A stretch of 46,836 bases of DNA. It comes from Fusibacter sp. 3D3. GTDB taxonomy: Bacteria > Bacillota > Clostridia > Peptostreptococcales > Acidaminobacteraceae. The notes under the pieces are model-generated. The model was not told the DNA's origin and made no database searches. It saw only the letters and a list, made by a program, of their open reading frames with translations. The stretch is from positions 1 to 46,836 of the forward strand of contig NZ_BDHH01000031.1 of NCBI RefSeq assembly GCF_001748365.1, read 5' to 3'. The position numbers and the translations under genes were made by a program. Numbering within the stretch: the first letter of the stretch is position 1; each line of letters begins with the position of its first letter. This document shows positions 36,022 through 45,841 of the stretch, one piece after another.

Positions 36022-36037
36022 AGTAACACCTTCTCAA

Positions 36038-36529
36038 TTATTTTCCCAAGCTGGCAAGCAAGTCTGCGCTTGTTGAGTTATCGGTTGTGCCGAAATAACT
36101 CGAGAGCGCTTTGTTTAATTTGATCAATTCATTGACCATGGATTCATTTTGTTCAATAATTTTAGTTTGAGCCGTTTTCACTTCCTCCGAACTGCCTGTA
36201 CCCTTTGTATTCATAGTTTCTATTGCAGCTGTCAACTTCACCAATTGCTCCGCCATTGTCGTACTAATGGAAATATTCGTTTCCATCGCTTCACTGATAT
36301 TGGTCAGCTGTTCCACTGAAGTAAACTGAGCCATTTGAGCGATCGTTTGGCTGTTGTCCATGGGCTCTAGCGGATCTTGGTTTTGAAGCTGAGTCATCAT
36401 CAGTTTTAGAAATGAATCTTTATCCAGCGTTTGAGTTGCAAGTCTTTTGGTATTATCCTCATTATCACTGATCTTGTTCAATTTTTCGTATTGACCGGAT
36501 GTAATTACACCACTAATTGGAAATGCCAT
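36038..36529 (-). CDS. flgD: Flagellar hook cap protein FlgD
   Basis: Scaffold that caps the growing hook. 163 residues with the conserved N-terminal half DKDSFLKLMMTQLQNQDPLEPMDNSQTIAQMAQFTSVEQL, here quoted in parts (LMMTQLQNQDPLEPMDN is the hallmark). It is a short form that lacks the Ig-like/tudor domains of enterobacterial FlgD (~230 residues) and ends in a helical, Thr/Lys/Glu-rich tail, as in many Clostridia and Bacillus. AGGAGGTGG precedes the ATG. Confidence 0.94.
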   Translation of the reverse strand: MAFPISGVITSGQYEKLNKISDNEDNTKRLATQTLDKDSFLKLMMTQLQNQDPLEPMDNSQTIAQMAQFTSVEQLTNISEAMETNISISTTMAEQLVKLTAAIETMNTKGTGSSEEVKTAQTKIIEQNESMVNELIKLNKALSSYFGTTDNSTSADLLASLGK

Positions 36530-36540
36530 TTTTCCACCTC

Positions 36541-38127
36541 CTATGCAAAATAGTTAATCGTAGAGGTTTCGTATAGATCCTCTTGATAATTGGAGTGTTC
36601 TAAAATCAATTCTTTCAAATCATCCACTTCATCAAGCGCTATCCCTCTTTTGGATTTGTTGCCCTTATTAAATGCAAATTGTTGTTCTTGTTCTTTCTTT
36701 CCCGAATCAACAGACACATTGATCTGATTCAAGTGATATCCTTTTTGAGAAAGTGAATGCTTCAAGTCATCAAGATTAGATTCAACAGTTGCTTTCACCA
36801 TTTCATTTTCAACATTTATTTCAGCAAGTACAACGCCTTTATGAATTGATATTTTAAGCTCCACACTGCCAAGCTGTTCTGGATTTAATTTCACCAACAT
36901 ATGAGAGCCATTATCATCCAATTTTACATTTGCTTTAACAGCATCCATAATCTGACCGAATATATTGGATCTTAATGCAGATGAAACGTTATTTTGAGTC
37001 CCATTTGTAATTGAACTCGGTTGTTTTAGTGTGATTTGATCTAATATAGAATTTGATTCTGAATCACTTTTTGTAACCACTAAATCGCCCTCTTTTGAAA
37101 CGGATACTAAGGTTTCCGATTTTCCAGATTCATCTTTTGCCGTGTGCTCTTCTGAACTCTTAGGATTACTTGTATCCACCATCTTGACGGGTTCAACTGT
37201 CTCTACCGATTCCGCTTTAACCGTTGTATCTGTTTGGACTCTAGGCTGTACAGACTCTTTCACCATTGCTGTTTTCACTTCAGCTTCAGGCATATCACCC
37301 TCTGATTGATCCATCAATGCCTTGATTTTATCAAGCAATACAGGCGTTTCTGCTTTAAACGCTTGACTCGATTGAGTCTCGTTGGCAACTGTTTTTTCAT
37401 TTGGCAATGGATCCGATTGTTTTAACAAAGTTTCTATTTTATCAAGTACTTCCTTAAAACTTTTGACTTCACCTGCATTACTTTCAATTTTCTGATTTTG
37501 TAAAGGTTCCATTAAGGTTTTAAGTTGATTTGATAATTGATCAACAAGTGTTTTATCAGGACCATTATTTGTATCCAATGATGAAGCAATTTCAAGTTGA
37601 CTTAAAGTGGTGCAAATTTCTTGAAGTAGACTCACATCAATGCTTTCAGAATTTACAAGTTGTTGCAAATCCGTTAAATTTAAATCTAGCAACAGCATCA
37701 ACTGATTTAATTCTTCTTCAGATACTTTTATTTTTTTTTCTAATGCCTCTTTGATAGAGTGTTCGTCATCCGAAACAACCGCTTTACTTTCAGTTGGCTC
37801 CGTTTCCACTGCTTTGACATTAGGTTCTTTTTGAACTGTATCCGTTTTCTGATCTGGAACATCACTTGTCGTTTTTTTAGGTTCATCAACGGATTCACTT
37901 TTTTTAGAATACGGATTGGTTGTCGCTGGTTTTACTTTTGTTTGTTTCACCTCATTTGTCTGCTTCTCATTGTACAAAGTTGCATCTTTTCGAACTGAAA
38001 CGTTATTTTGATACTGCTTACCCATGATCTCACTAAAGGGTGTGGTCTTAATTGATTTACTTGCTTGGCCAGTTTGTTTAAATACATTGAGAATCGACAT
38101 ATTATTTTGCAATTCTCGTGTGTACAT
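36541..38127 (-). CDS. fliK: Hook-length control protein FliK
   Basis: Molecular ruler that triggers the FlhB substrate switch. 528 residues: a long Thr/Ser/Lys/Glu-rich, largely disordered N-terminal and middle region (1-~400), then the folded C-terminal domain with LVKLNPEQLGSVELKISIHK and ESNLDDLKHSLSQKGY, the known FliK_C signature. The ATG at 38127 is fixed by AGGAGGTGACT; a GTG at 38133 overlaps that site. Just below ylxF, in standard position. Confidence 0.94.
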   Translation of the reverse strand: MYTRELQNNMSILNVFKQTGQASKSIKTTPFSEIMGKQYQNNVSVRKDATLYNEKQTNEVKQTKVKPATTNPYSKKSESVDEPKKTTSDVPDQKTDTVQKEPNVKAVETEPTESKAVVSDDEHSIKEALEKKIKVSEEELNQLMLLLDLNLTDLQQLVNSESIDVSLLQEICTTLSQLEIASSLDTNNGPDKTLVDQLSNQLKTLMEPLQNQKIESNAGEVKSFKEVLDKIETLLKQSDPLPNEKTVANETQSSQAFKAETPVLLDKIKALMDQSEGDMPEAEVKTAMVKESVQPRVQTDTTVKAESVETVEPVKMVDTSNPKSSEEHTAKDESGKSETLVSVSKEGDLVVTKSDSESNSILDQITLKQPSSITNGTQNNVSSALRSNIFGQIMDAVKANVKLDDNGSHMLVKLNPEQLGSVELKISIHKGVVLAEINVENEMVKATVESNLDDLKHSLSQKGYHLNQINVSVDSGKKEQEQQFAFNKGNKSKRGIALDEVDDLKELILEHSNYQEDLYETSTINYFA

Positions 38128-38136
38128 AGTCACCTC

Positions 38137-39411
38137 CTAATTTTGTGGTAGTGCTAGCTTGCGTGTTAATTCAGATGATAAAGTCTTATCAAGCAATGAT
38201 AAAATTTCTGCTTTCTTGGTTTCTGGAAAACTTTTTAAAATTTCAAGCATCAAGGTCTCATCGCTGATAGAAATCATATCACCATTGTCTAATTCATAAA
38301 TTTTTGAGGGAGACGCATTAAGCATCATATTCTTTATGATGTCTGCAACCTTATCCGTTCCCATCTTTGAATAGACTTTAACCAACTCACCAACATTATC
38401 GTCAAATTCTCTATAAATCTTTAATGATTTTAAGACATCTGATGTAATATTATCCACATTTTCTTTGAGCAATTCATTTTCTTTCATTTTGCCTATCACT
38501 TGAAACACAAAAGTATCATTTTGAGATTTCGCAAGCACCTCTCCAGCCTTCATGGGACCCATATTTTTATAGATGATCGCAAGTTCATCCACTGTATACG
38601 CCGTTGTATCTCCTATGGTATTAATCAGTGTATCTGGATTTTCAGATTTATAAACACCTGCTATTTGAGTAAGTTCTGTCTCACTTCTCGTGATTTCGTT
38701 GTGTTTTTGCTTGATACTAAAATTTTTATCTTCACTTAAAAAAGAAAAAATCTTGTTTCTCTCAATTTCATCTAATTGATAGAGCATTTTTTCTGCAGCG
38801 CCATCGTCCATACTATCGAAAATTTGAGCGGCATCTTTATAGCCATTGATGGATGCCGCTATAACCTTCTGTATTTCTGCGATTGCCGATGACACTGGCA
38901 AAGACGCAATGTAATCCGCCTTGGTCTTTATATCGGCTGTTTTTTCGTCTTCAATTTTTTGAACGGTTGCAATCACAGCATCTGTACTCAACGACTGCCC
39001 TCTTATTGCCTCAAGAATGTTCTTGGTTCTATTTGGATTTATTCGAATCATATCTTTAACCACTTCATCATACGCTTTGGAATCTTCGCCTTTGAGGACC
39101 AACATTTTATCCACTGCACGATCCTCAGTAATCGACAACATATAATCTGAAATAATTCTTATTTTCTCCATCTCTTCTGACTGCGTTGGAAAATTTTCGA
39201 AATAACGCCCCATAGGACCAGGTACTTGTGACATAACACCATTTGCACTCAATTTAAAGTCCTTATTAAAATAATAGAGTGTTCCCACTGCAAAGACTGG
39301 TGTAATGAACAATATGAGCAAGACAATTAGGCAACCCAGTTTATTTTTGGTTTTTTTTGATTCGCCAACTTTACTTTCAACTATCGTTTGGACCGGTTGC
39401 TTTACGGGCAC
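38137..39411 (-). CDS. YlxF/MotE-like protein with MgtE N-domain-like repeats
   Basis: 424 residues: cytoplasmic basic start, one membrane helix (~29-48, IVLLILFITPVFAVGTLYYF-like), then an extracytoplasmic helical region. At least three repeats resembling MgtE_N helical units are visible: FDSMDDGAAEKMLYQLD, YKNMGPMKAGEVLAKS and YSKMGTDKVADIIKNM. YlxF in Bacillus occupies the same fliJ-ylxF-fliK slot and MotE of Rhizobium, also with an MgtE_N-like part, chaperones MotC. This protein is about twice as long as the usual YlxF. It probably acts outside the membrane in stator or rod assembly (inference). GTG start overlaps the fliJ stop. Confidence 0.75.
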   Translation of the reverse strand: MPVKQPVQTIVESKVGESKKTKNKLGCLIVLLILFITPVFAVGTLYYFNKDFKLSANGVMSQVPGPMGRYFENFPTQSEEMEKIRIISDYMLSITEDRAVDKMLVLKGEDSKAYDEVVKDMIRINPNRTKNILEAIRGQSLSTDAVIATVQKIEDEKTADIKTKADYIASLPVSSAIAEIQKVIAASINGYKDAAQIFDSMDDGAAEKMLYQLDEIERNKIFSFLSEDKNFSIKQKHNEITRSETELTQIAGVYKSENPDTLINTIGDTTAYTVDELAIIYKNMGPMKAGEVLAKSQNDTFVFQVIGKMKENELLKENVDNITSDVLKSLKIYREFDDNVGELVKVYSKMGTDKVADIIKNMMLNASPSKIYELDNGDMISISDETLMLEILKSFPETKKAEILSLLDKTLSSELTRKLALPQN

Positions 39412-39860
39412 TATTCATCACCATCTTTCTTGTTGTTTTTATAATTTACAATTTCCTCAATAACTTTTGCATCGGCTATATTAAAGGCTTCAATATAGTT
39501 CTGAAAATCGTTTTCTTTGAGCTTTTCCATGACTTTACGTTCTTTCATGGCTTCAATCAGAATAGCTTTTGCATGCTCTATTTCAGCTTCAGCCTGACGA
39601 AGTGCATGCTTCAGATCCTGTATGTGTTTTCTATAATATTTTTTACCTTGATCAATTTCACGATAATCCATTCGGCGACCGTTAATCAGTCCTTCTTGAA
39701 CCCAACCGGAATAGGTCTCTAGGTCTTCTTTAAGCCTTTCCATCTTATCTAAGATAGCTTGTCTCTTTTGAACGCGTCTTGCCAAATCATTTTTAAGCTT
39801 TTCTTCTTGATCAAGGCGCATTTTCAAAACGCTCTCATATCTAAACTTAAATTTTTTCAT
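39411..39860 (-). CDS. fliJ: Flagellar export chaperone FliJ
   Basis: Stalk protein of the FliI export ATPase and chaperone escort. 149 residues, almost entirely coiled coil: FKFRYESVLKMRLDQEEKLK at the N-terminus, a middle with YREIDQGKKYYRKHIQDLK, and a charged end. Sequence conservation in FliJ is low; size, coiled coil and position right after fliI support the call. It overlaps ylxF by one base. Confidence 0.9.
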   Translation of the reverse strand: MKKFKFRYESVLKMRLDQEEKLKNDLARRVQKRQAILDKMERLKEDLETYSGWVQEGLINGRRMDYREIDQGKKYYRKHIQDLKHALRQAEAEIEHAKAILIEAMKERKVMEKLKENDFQNYIEAFNIADAKVIEEIVNYKNNKKDGDE

Positions 39861-39878
39861 TTAATAACCCTAAGCCCT

Positions 39879-41186
39879 TTATTGAACAAGATCCTTCATC
39901 GCCTGAACGACTTCATTGAAATCCGTTTTTTCATTGGTTTTCTGCTTTAAAAATCCATTAAAGTCATCAATTTTACTTATGGCTAAATCAATATGCGGAT
40001 TGCTCCCCTTTGCATAAGCCCCGATACTAATAAGATCTTCTGAACCTTTGTAAACTGCCAAAATTTCTTTAAACTTCATCGCCGCTAGGAGATGTTCTTC
40101 ATCTATTATATTGGGCATAACCCTGCTGGCACTTTGTAAAATATCGATCGCAGGATAATGCCCTAATGAGGCCAAATTTCTCGTCAATATAATATGACCA
40201 TCCAAAATGCCTCTTGCCGCATCTGAAATAGGTTCATTAAAATCATCGCCGTCAACCAGCACTGTATAAAGGCCCGTTATGGACCCGATAGATGAATTAC
40301 CTGCTCTTTCAAGCAATTTAGGCAGTACAGCAAAGACTGAAGGGGTATACCCTCTTGTAACTGGCGGTTCACCTATTGCAAGTCCGATTTCCCTTTGGGC
40401 CATCGAAAACCGTGTCACAGAATCCATCATCAATACAACATTTTTGCCTTGATCTCTAAAATATTCTGCGATGGAAGTGGCAATCAGCGCTGCTTTCACC
40501 CTTACAAGAGCAGGTTTATCTGAAGTCGCAACCACGACCACAGACCGTTTAAGCCCCTCCTCACCCAAGTCGTTTTCTATAAATTCCCGAACTTCTCTCC
40601 CCCGCTCTCCAACGAGAGCGATCACATTGACATCTGCTTTTGTATACTTTGCTATCATCCCAAGCAAAGTACTTTTACCCACACCAGACCCCGCAAAAAT
40701 ACCGATACGCTGACCTCGTCCGCACGTGAGCAAAGCATCTATCGCCCTTATGCCAAGCGGCATAGAATCTTCAATTTTATCACGCTCTAGTGGATTTGGC
40801 GGGTTGTTATTGGCTGGATATTTATAAGTTGCTTTAGGTTTATAGCGTCCATCAATGGGGTTTCCAAGTCCATCGAGGATTCTGCCGAGCAGATCATCAG
40901 AAACATCTACTTGCAAGTCGTGACCTGTTGAAATTACCTTGCTCCCTGGTCCAATGCCCGCCATATCTCCAAGCGGCATCAAAAGGACTCGATCATCTTT
41001 AAATCCAACGACCTCGCCCTTTAAAGGGACGCCTGATTTAATTGGATATATTTCACAAACTTCTCCAATTTCAACAGCTGGTCCTATCGATTCAATCATC
41101 AAGCCTATGATTTTTGCAACTCTTCCACTATATTTAAGCAACGCATTATCCATTAGAGCATTTTTATACTTCGTTAAATCTATCAT
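39879..41186 (-). CDS. fliI: Flagellum-specific ATPase FliI
   Basis: Hexameric ATPase of the flagellar export system, related to F1 beta. 435 residues with Walker A (GIFAGSGVGKSTLLGM near residue 165), the catalytic ALVGERGREVREFIE, Walker B (NVVLMMDSVTRFSMAQREIGLAIGEPP, split) and SITGLYTVLVDGDDFNEP. It lies between fliH and fliJ, which encode its regulator and stalk. The Shine-Dalgarno before the ATG (AGGGC) is weak. Confidence 0.97.
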   Translation of the reverse strand: MIDLTKYKNALMDNALLKYSGRVAKIIGLMIESIGPAVEIGEVCEIYPIKSGVPLKGEVVGFKDDRVLLMPLGDMAGIGPGSKVISTGHDLQVDVSDDLLGRILDGLGNPIDGRYKPKATYKYPANNNPPNPLERDKIEDSMPLGIRAIDALLTCGRGQRIGIFAGSGVGKSTLLGMIAKYTKADVNVIALVGERGREVREFIENDLGEEGLKRSVVVVATSDKPALVRVKAALIATSIAEYFRDQGKNVVLMMDSVTRFSMAQREIGLAIGEPPVTRGYTPSVFAVLPKLLERAGNSSIGSITGLYTVLVDGDDFNEPISDAARGILDGHIILTRNLASLGHYPAIDILQSASRVMPNIIDEEHLLAAMKFKEILAVYKGSEDLISIGAYAKGSNPHIDLAISKIDDFNGFLKQKTNEKTDFNEVVQAMKDLVQ

Positions 41187-41195
41187 GATTTTGCC

Positions 41196-41987
41196 CTACT
41201 CACTTTTCAAAAGATCTTCATAAATCTTCTGTATCTGCTCAAATTGAGTCCAAATGCTACTATCAATACTCCCAGAATCCGTATCAATAATACAACTTCC
41301 ATTTCTAAGCGATGAATCCTGCTTAATTTCAATATCATCTACTTTTTCAGTCATAGCAACAATCATAGGTTTTATACTCAACACATGGCTATAATCTTCG
41401 CTCGAAACTCGAAGTGTCAAATTCTCTGTTTTATTCACACGCTTAATCGCTTCTCCAATGAGCGCTTCTACCAGATGAACATCCTCTTCAACTTTTTGAT
41501 TCAATATCTTTGAAAGCGTTTCGAGTATGATATCGATGATTTCTGCTTCTGTTTCTTTCATTAAGGTTTCTTTGGCGCTCAACCACTCATTTTTGAGGGC
41601 AAGTGCCTCTTCAATTACCGCCTTAGAGGCTTCACTACTGGCATTCATTGCAGCTTCATAACCCTCTTCATAGCCCTTATTTCGAGCTTGTTCCATGATG
41701 CCCTTTGCTTGGTCATATGCATCAGAAACAATATTATCACTACTCTGCTGAGCAATTTTCAACTTTTCTGCTGCCTCAAAATCGGCTTCATTTAAAATAG
41801 ATTCGGCTTCTCTTCGCGCTTCCTCAATGATTCGATCTGTTGTCACCGCGTGATCACTCTCAACGAGATCAGCCAACTTCATTTCCTTTTCTGTCTCATT
41901 AACATCAACAGCTTTTTCAATTTTTGCGGAAAGCACAAAGGCCTTATCGTCTAATATAACTCTTGAGGACTTAAAAACTTTAGACAA
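41196..41987 (-). CDS. fliH: Flagellar export regulator FliH
   Basis: Peripheral stalk that docks and restrains FliI. 263 residues: N-terminal ~45 variable, a long Ala/Glu-rich coiled coil (~50-150; includes GYEEGYEAAMNASSEAS, the glycine-repeat zone of the family) and a C-terminal domain (KILNQKVEEDVHLVEALIGEAI). The TTG at 41987 lies inside the end of fliG (8-bp overlap) behind GGAGGAGATGAG. Confidence 0.92.
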   Translation of the reverse strand: MSKVFKSSRVILDDKAFVLSAKIEKAVDVNETEKEMKLADLVESDHAVTTDRIIEEARREAESILNEADFEAAEKLKIAQQSSDNIVSDAYDQAKGIMEQARNKGYEEGYEAAMNASSEASKAVIEEALALKNEWLSAKETLMKETEAEIIDIILETLSKILNQKVEEDVHLVEALIGEAIKRVNKTENLTLRVSSEDYSHVLSIKPMIVAMTEKVDDIEIKQDSSLRNGSCIIDTDSGSIDSSIWTQFEQIQKIYEDLLKSE

Positions 41988-42993
41988 TCAGCTCATCTCC
42001 TCCGCCTCTAGCGATAATAATTTCATTTGCTTCTTCAAGTTTTCTGATGATATTGACAATTTTTTGTTGTGCTTCTTCAACATCTCTTAAACGCACTGGT
42101 CCCATAAAGTCCATGTCTTCTCTGAGCATTTCAGCCATACGTTTGGACATGTTTGCAAAGATAATTTCCTTAACTTCATCCGTTGCACCTTTAAGCGCAA
42201 CAGCAAGTTCACTATTATCCACTTCACGAATAAACCTTTGAATACCAACACTATCCAGATTGATGATATCTTCAAATACAAACATTTTCTTGCGAATTTC
42301 TTCCACGAGCTCAGCATTTTGAATTTCAAGCGTCTCAAGAATATATTTTTCTGTGCCTCGATCGACAGAGGTAAGGATATCCACAATACACTGTATCCCG
42401 CCTGTTGCGGAATAATCTTGAGTGACCATAGATGAAAGTTTTCTTTCGAGCACAAGTTCAACTTCTTTTATAATTTCAGGTGATGTACTTTCCATGGTGG
42501 CAATTCTTTGAGCGACATCCGCTTGTTTTTCTTGCGGCAACGCAGAGAGTACCTGAGCTGCTTGGTTGGCATTTAAATAGGACAGTATAAGTGCCAAGGT
42601 TTGTGGATGTTCATTTTGTATAAAGTTAAGCAGTTGATTCGCATCCGTTTTTCTAACAAAGTCAAAAGGTTTGACTTGTAGCGATGAAGTAAGCTTGTTG
42701 ATAATTTCAAGCGCTTTTTGCGAACCCATGGCCTTTTCGAGTACTTCTTTGGCATAGTTGATCCCGCCTTCTGAAATAAACTCTTGCGCTAAACACACTT
42801 GATAAAACTCTTCGAGCACTTGTTCTCTTTCTTCAGGTGTGATCTTGCTCACATTCGCGATTTCAAGTGTCAATTCTTCAATTTCATCATCATGCATATG
42901 ACCGAACAGCGTCGCTGACCGTTCGGGACCAAGTGCAATTAGGAGTATCGCAGCTTTAGTTTTTCCTGCCATTTTTCCTTTTTTGGTTGCCAT
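41980..42993 (-). CDS. fliG: Flagellar motor switch protein FliG
   Basis: Torque-generating C-ring protein that meets MotA. 337 residues with GKTKAAILLIALGPERSATLF, the EHPQTLALILSYL helix (armadillo middle domain) and the C-terminal charged torque helix region (REDMDFMGPVRLRDVEEAQ). AGGAGG precedes the ATG. It lies 9 bp after fliF and overlaps fliH. Confidence 0.97.
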   Translation of the reverse strand: MATKKGKMAGKTKAAILLIALGPERSATLFGHMHDDEIEELTLEIANVSKITPEEREQVLEEFYQVCLAQEFISEGGINYAKEVLEKAMGSQKALEIINKLTSSLQVKPFDFVRKTDANQLLNFIQNEHPQTLALILSYLNANQAAQVLSALPQEKQADVAQRIATMESTSPEIIKEVELVLERKLSSMVTQDYSATGGIQCIVDILTSVDRGTEKYILETLEIQNAELVEEIRKKMFVFEDIINLDSVGIQRFIREVDNSELAVALKGATDEVKEIIFANMSKRMAEMLREDMDFMGPVRLRDVEEAQQKIVNIIRKLEEANEIIIARGGGDELIV

Positions 42994-43001
42994 GCTGCCT
43001 C

Positions 43002-44558
43002 CTAATCTTCATTTAACCAAGCTCTAAGTAGAGCTGTGGCCGCTTCTGGATTGGTGTCCACAAATTTTTCAATATGATATTTTGGACTGCCTTTGTCTTC
43101 AGCCTCAGATCCAATTTCTTCAAGTTGTGTTTTGACCTGTTGTTCTTTAAGTCTTTCAGCTTCTTCAGCTGCGGCCTTCTTAGCACGATTTCTTCTCATT
43201 ATAATAACAGCAGCAACTATTGCGGCCAAAGTGACCAACAAAATGAGCACAAGCGCCCAAAGTGGCACTCCAAATATAAGACCCGTTGTATCCGTCCCGG
43301 TATAAACATCATAATTCGCCATAGGGTCCGGGAACTCTCGAACAACAATCCGAATATTCTCTTTTCCAGTCCCTGCGGACATGGCGATCAAATCAATCAG
43401 TTCATTATAGTGATCATCCGTCATAGCACCATCTACAAGCGCTTTAGAATTGATAACCACTCCTATTGACATATCACTGACTGTTCCTTGTGCTTTTATA
43501 ATCTCTCTATAAATTTCATTGAGTTCATAATTTAGTGTGTCGCTTGCCTTTTGGTAAGACGAACCATTGTCTGTTGATTCCACTGCAGAGGTAACCGTCC
43601 CGCCATTGGTATCTGTTCCAGGAGCCCCTACAGCACCTGCACCATTTACAACGTTTTCTGTAATCTTTGTGGCACTTCTGAGCATTCCATTGACCTCGCC
43701 ATCTATTGGTGGGCTGAAAACTCTCTGTGTTTCTGTTTGCTGATTAAAATCGAGTACAACATGAGGTTGAACCTCAACATTTCCCATACCATAAAGTTTT
43801 TCAAGAAATACAGTTAAATCCTTTTGAAATTGATACTGAGTCTTAACTTGAAGTTCAAATTGACTGTTCGCTGAAAAGGATTCATTGTTTTCAGGATTAT
43901 TGAGTTGAACACCCGTGCTATCGATTACCGTAACATTTTCTGGTGTAAGGTCCTTCACAGAACTCACCATCAAATTGACGATACCGTTTACTTGAGCTTC
44001 ATCAAGGGCATAACCCTTTTTTAGAGTCAATACCGCAGAAGCCTTGGACATCACTTTGTCTGCCATAAAATAATTGCTGTCCTTTGGTATTTGTAAAATT
44101 ATAGTAGCGTTTTCAACAGCAGTTATCGTTTCAATAGATTGCTCCACAGCTGCTGCTGTGGCTTGAATATACATCTGTTCTCTCGTCTGCGAAGTCATTG
44201 TGATGGATTCGCTACTAAACACATCTGACCAACTAAAATTGCCCGCTTGTGCTTGAACTGCAAGTTCCATTCTCGCCTTAGAAACATTGCTCTTAGACAC
44301 AAGAATGACTGAGGCATCATTTTCATCTTTCCAAGGAATCCCCAGTTCATCTAATTTAGCTGTTATAGCTTGTGCATCTACAGGTGTCACACCACGAGCA
44401 ATTTCAACGTATTCAGTTCTCGTCAATGTCAATATCAAAAAAGTAACCACTAGAACAGCTAATGAAATACCTGATATCAACAAAATTCTTCTGTTCCGAT
44501 TTAAACCCGAATAGAAAGTGGTAATCCTCTCGCGGATTTTATTTAGTAAATCTCCCAT
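43002..44558 (-). CDS. fliF: Flagellar MS-ring protein FliF
   Basis: Forms the membrane ring that founds the basal body. 518 residues: N-terminal membrane helix (~25-46), YscJ-type periplasmic ring domains (LDELGIPW, MYIQATAAAVEQSIETI, LKKGYALDEAQVNGIVNLMVSSV in part), a Gly/Thr/Asn-rich loop (~300-330), second membrane helix (~435-460) and a cytoplasmic C-tail ending AALLRAWLNED, the FliG-binding motif. GGGGTG precedes the ATG. Confidence 0.96.
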   Translation of the reverse strand: MGDLLNKIRERITTFYSGLNRNRRILLISGISLAVLVVTFLILTLTRTEYVEIARGVTPVDAQAITAKLDELGIPWKDENDASVILVSKSNVSKARMELAVQAQAGNFSWSDVFSSESITMTSQTREQMYIQATAAAVEQSIETITAVENATIILQIPKDSNYFMADKVMSKASAVLTLKKGYALDEAQVNGIVNLMVSSVKDLTPENVTVIDSTGVQLNNPENNESFSANSQFELQVKTQYQFQKDLTVFLEKLYGMGNVEVQPHVVLDFNQQTETQRVFSPPIDGEVNGMLRSATKITENVVNGAGAVGAPGTDTNGGTVTSAVESTDNGSSYQKASDTLNYELNEIYREIIKAQGTVSDMSIGVVINSKALVDGAMTDDHYNELIDLIAMSAGTGKENIRIVVREFPDPMANYDVYTGTDTTGLIFGVPLWALVLILLVTLAAIVAAVIIMRRNRAKKAAAEEAERLKEQQVKTQLEEIGSEAEDKGSPKYHIEKFVDTNPEAATALLRAWLNED

Positions 44559-44594
44559 TAATGCACCCCATAAAGTGATAATCTATCTTTTTTT

Positions 44595-44897
44595 TTACAA
44601 TTGTAGCCTCATAATTTCGTTATATGCAGAAAGCACTTTATTTGTCACTTCAACCGCTAAATTAATGGTCAAGTCCGCTTTCATACTTGCTATGGTTACA
44701 TCATGGATGTTATCCACCTCTCCCAAAGCAAAAAGCGTATCCATTTTCTCTGAATTTAATTGGTAGTCACTTACTTTTTGCAAATTTTCCACCAATAAAT
44801 CTTGAAAATTAATACCTTTATCATGAATCGCATTATTGACATCTATTAATTTTTGATCTTTTTGTATGATAGAATTATTGAGTGGTGATATGTTCAT
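44595..44897 (-). CDS. fliE: Hook-basal body protein FliE
   Basis: Small protein joining the MS ring to the rod. 100 residues; the helix INFQDLLVENLQKVSDYQL and the C-terminal family motif DLTINLAVEVTNKVLSAYNEIMRLQ identify it. AGGAGGTCTATAG precedes the ATG. It is between flgC and fliF, as usual. Confidence 0.95.
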   Translation of the reverse strand: MNISPLNNSIIQKDQKLIDVNNAIHDKGINFQDLLVENLQKVSDYQLNSEKMDTLFALGEVDNIHDVTIASMKADLTINLAVEVTNKVLSAYNEIMRLQL

Positions 44898-44910
44898 CTA
44901 TAGACCTCCT

Positions 44911-45351
44911 CTATTTACCGATTTCCAATGCTTTCATTGCCATACTTTTCGTATTCCCTATAGAGGTTATATTCGCTTCATAGGCTCTTGATGCCGATAT
45001 CATATTGATCATTTCATTTACAACTTCCACATTAGGCAAACTTACAAACCCATCAGCATCGGCATCGGGATGGTTTGGGTTGTATTCTTTTTTAAAGGGA
45101 GATTGATCTTCAGCAATTCCAGCAATTTCAACACCCTTGCTCGTTGCAAATTGACCATTTGCCTTCCCAAGCGCCTCTGCAAACGCATCTGGCTGTTGTT
45201 CTCTAAAAATGGCAATTTTTCTTCTATAAGGCGTCCCGCTGGTCGTTCTCGTGGTATTTGCATTCGCTATATTTTCAGATATCAAATCCATTCTTAGGCG
45301 CTCAGCAGTAAGTCCGCTTGCGCTTACGTTTATAGAATTAAAAAAACTCAT
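44911..45351 (-). CDS. flgC: Proximal rod protein FlgC
   Basis: Rod component. 146 residues from ATG 45351 (GAGAGGTGTATTT upstream; the GTG at 45360 overlaps that site). N-terminal SINVSASGLTAERLRMDLIS and NIANANTTRT are the rod signature; the C-terminus contains MINMISASRAYEANITSI, the conserved FlgC/FlgG helix. Confidence 0.96.
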   Translation of the reverse strand: MSFFNSINVSASGLTAERLRMDLISENIANANTTRTTSGTPYRRKIAIFREQQPDAFAEALGKANGQFATSKGVEIAGIAEDQSPFKKEYNPNHPDADADGFVSLPNVEVVNEMINMISASRAYEANITSIGNTKSMAMKALEIGK

Positions 45352-45398
45352 AAAATACACCTCTCTTGATCTTTCTACTCAATCAACATATCGCATCC

Positions 45399-45797
45399 CT
45401 ATTTATTAATCCTAAGAGCCGACTTCAATCGGTTGTACTGCCCATTGATCTCTGTAACCAGTGAATTGTAATAAATCGTATTCTTTGCAAGTTCAGCATT
45501 TTCAACATCAACATCGACATTATTGCCATCAACTCTGTAACTTGTATCATTCACTTTTTCAGAAGTAATTGTCCCCGAATTATAAGGGTCTATATGACGC
45601 GCATCTGTTTTCGTCATAGGCACACCTGTATTCAAATTCATTTCACTCCTCAAAACATCTTCAAAGTTAACAGTTTCCTTTTTATAGCCTGGTGTATTAA
45701 CATTTGCAAGATTGCTTGCAATGGCACTATTTTTCATCCATGAACCATCAAGTGCTTTGTTAATCAAATTAAAATAATTAAATGAACTTTTAAACAT
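45399..45797 (-). CDS. flgB: Proximal rod protein FlgB
   Basis: First gene of the fla/che operon and a rod component. 132 residues: SAIASNLANVNTPGYKKETVNFE (quoted as the rod signature in parts) and NNVDVDVENAELAKNTIYYNSL. AAAGGGGTGTAGGC precedes the ATG. The 5' leader is long and holds an inverted repeat at 45842-45865. Confidence 0.96.
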   Translation of the reverse strand: MFKSSFNYFNLINKALDGSWMKNSAIASNLANVNTPGYKKETVNFEDVLRSEMNLNTGVPMTKTDARHIDPYNSGTITSEKVNDTSYRVDGNNVDVDVENAELAKNTIYYNSLVTEINGQYNRLKSALRINK

Positions 45798-45841
45798 GCC
45801 TACACCCCTTTACAGTTTTATAAGATATCTATCGGTTAGAA

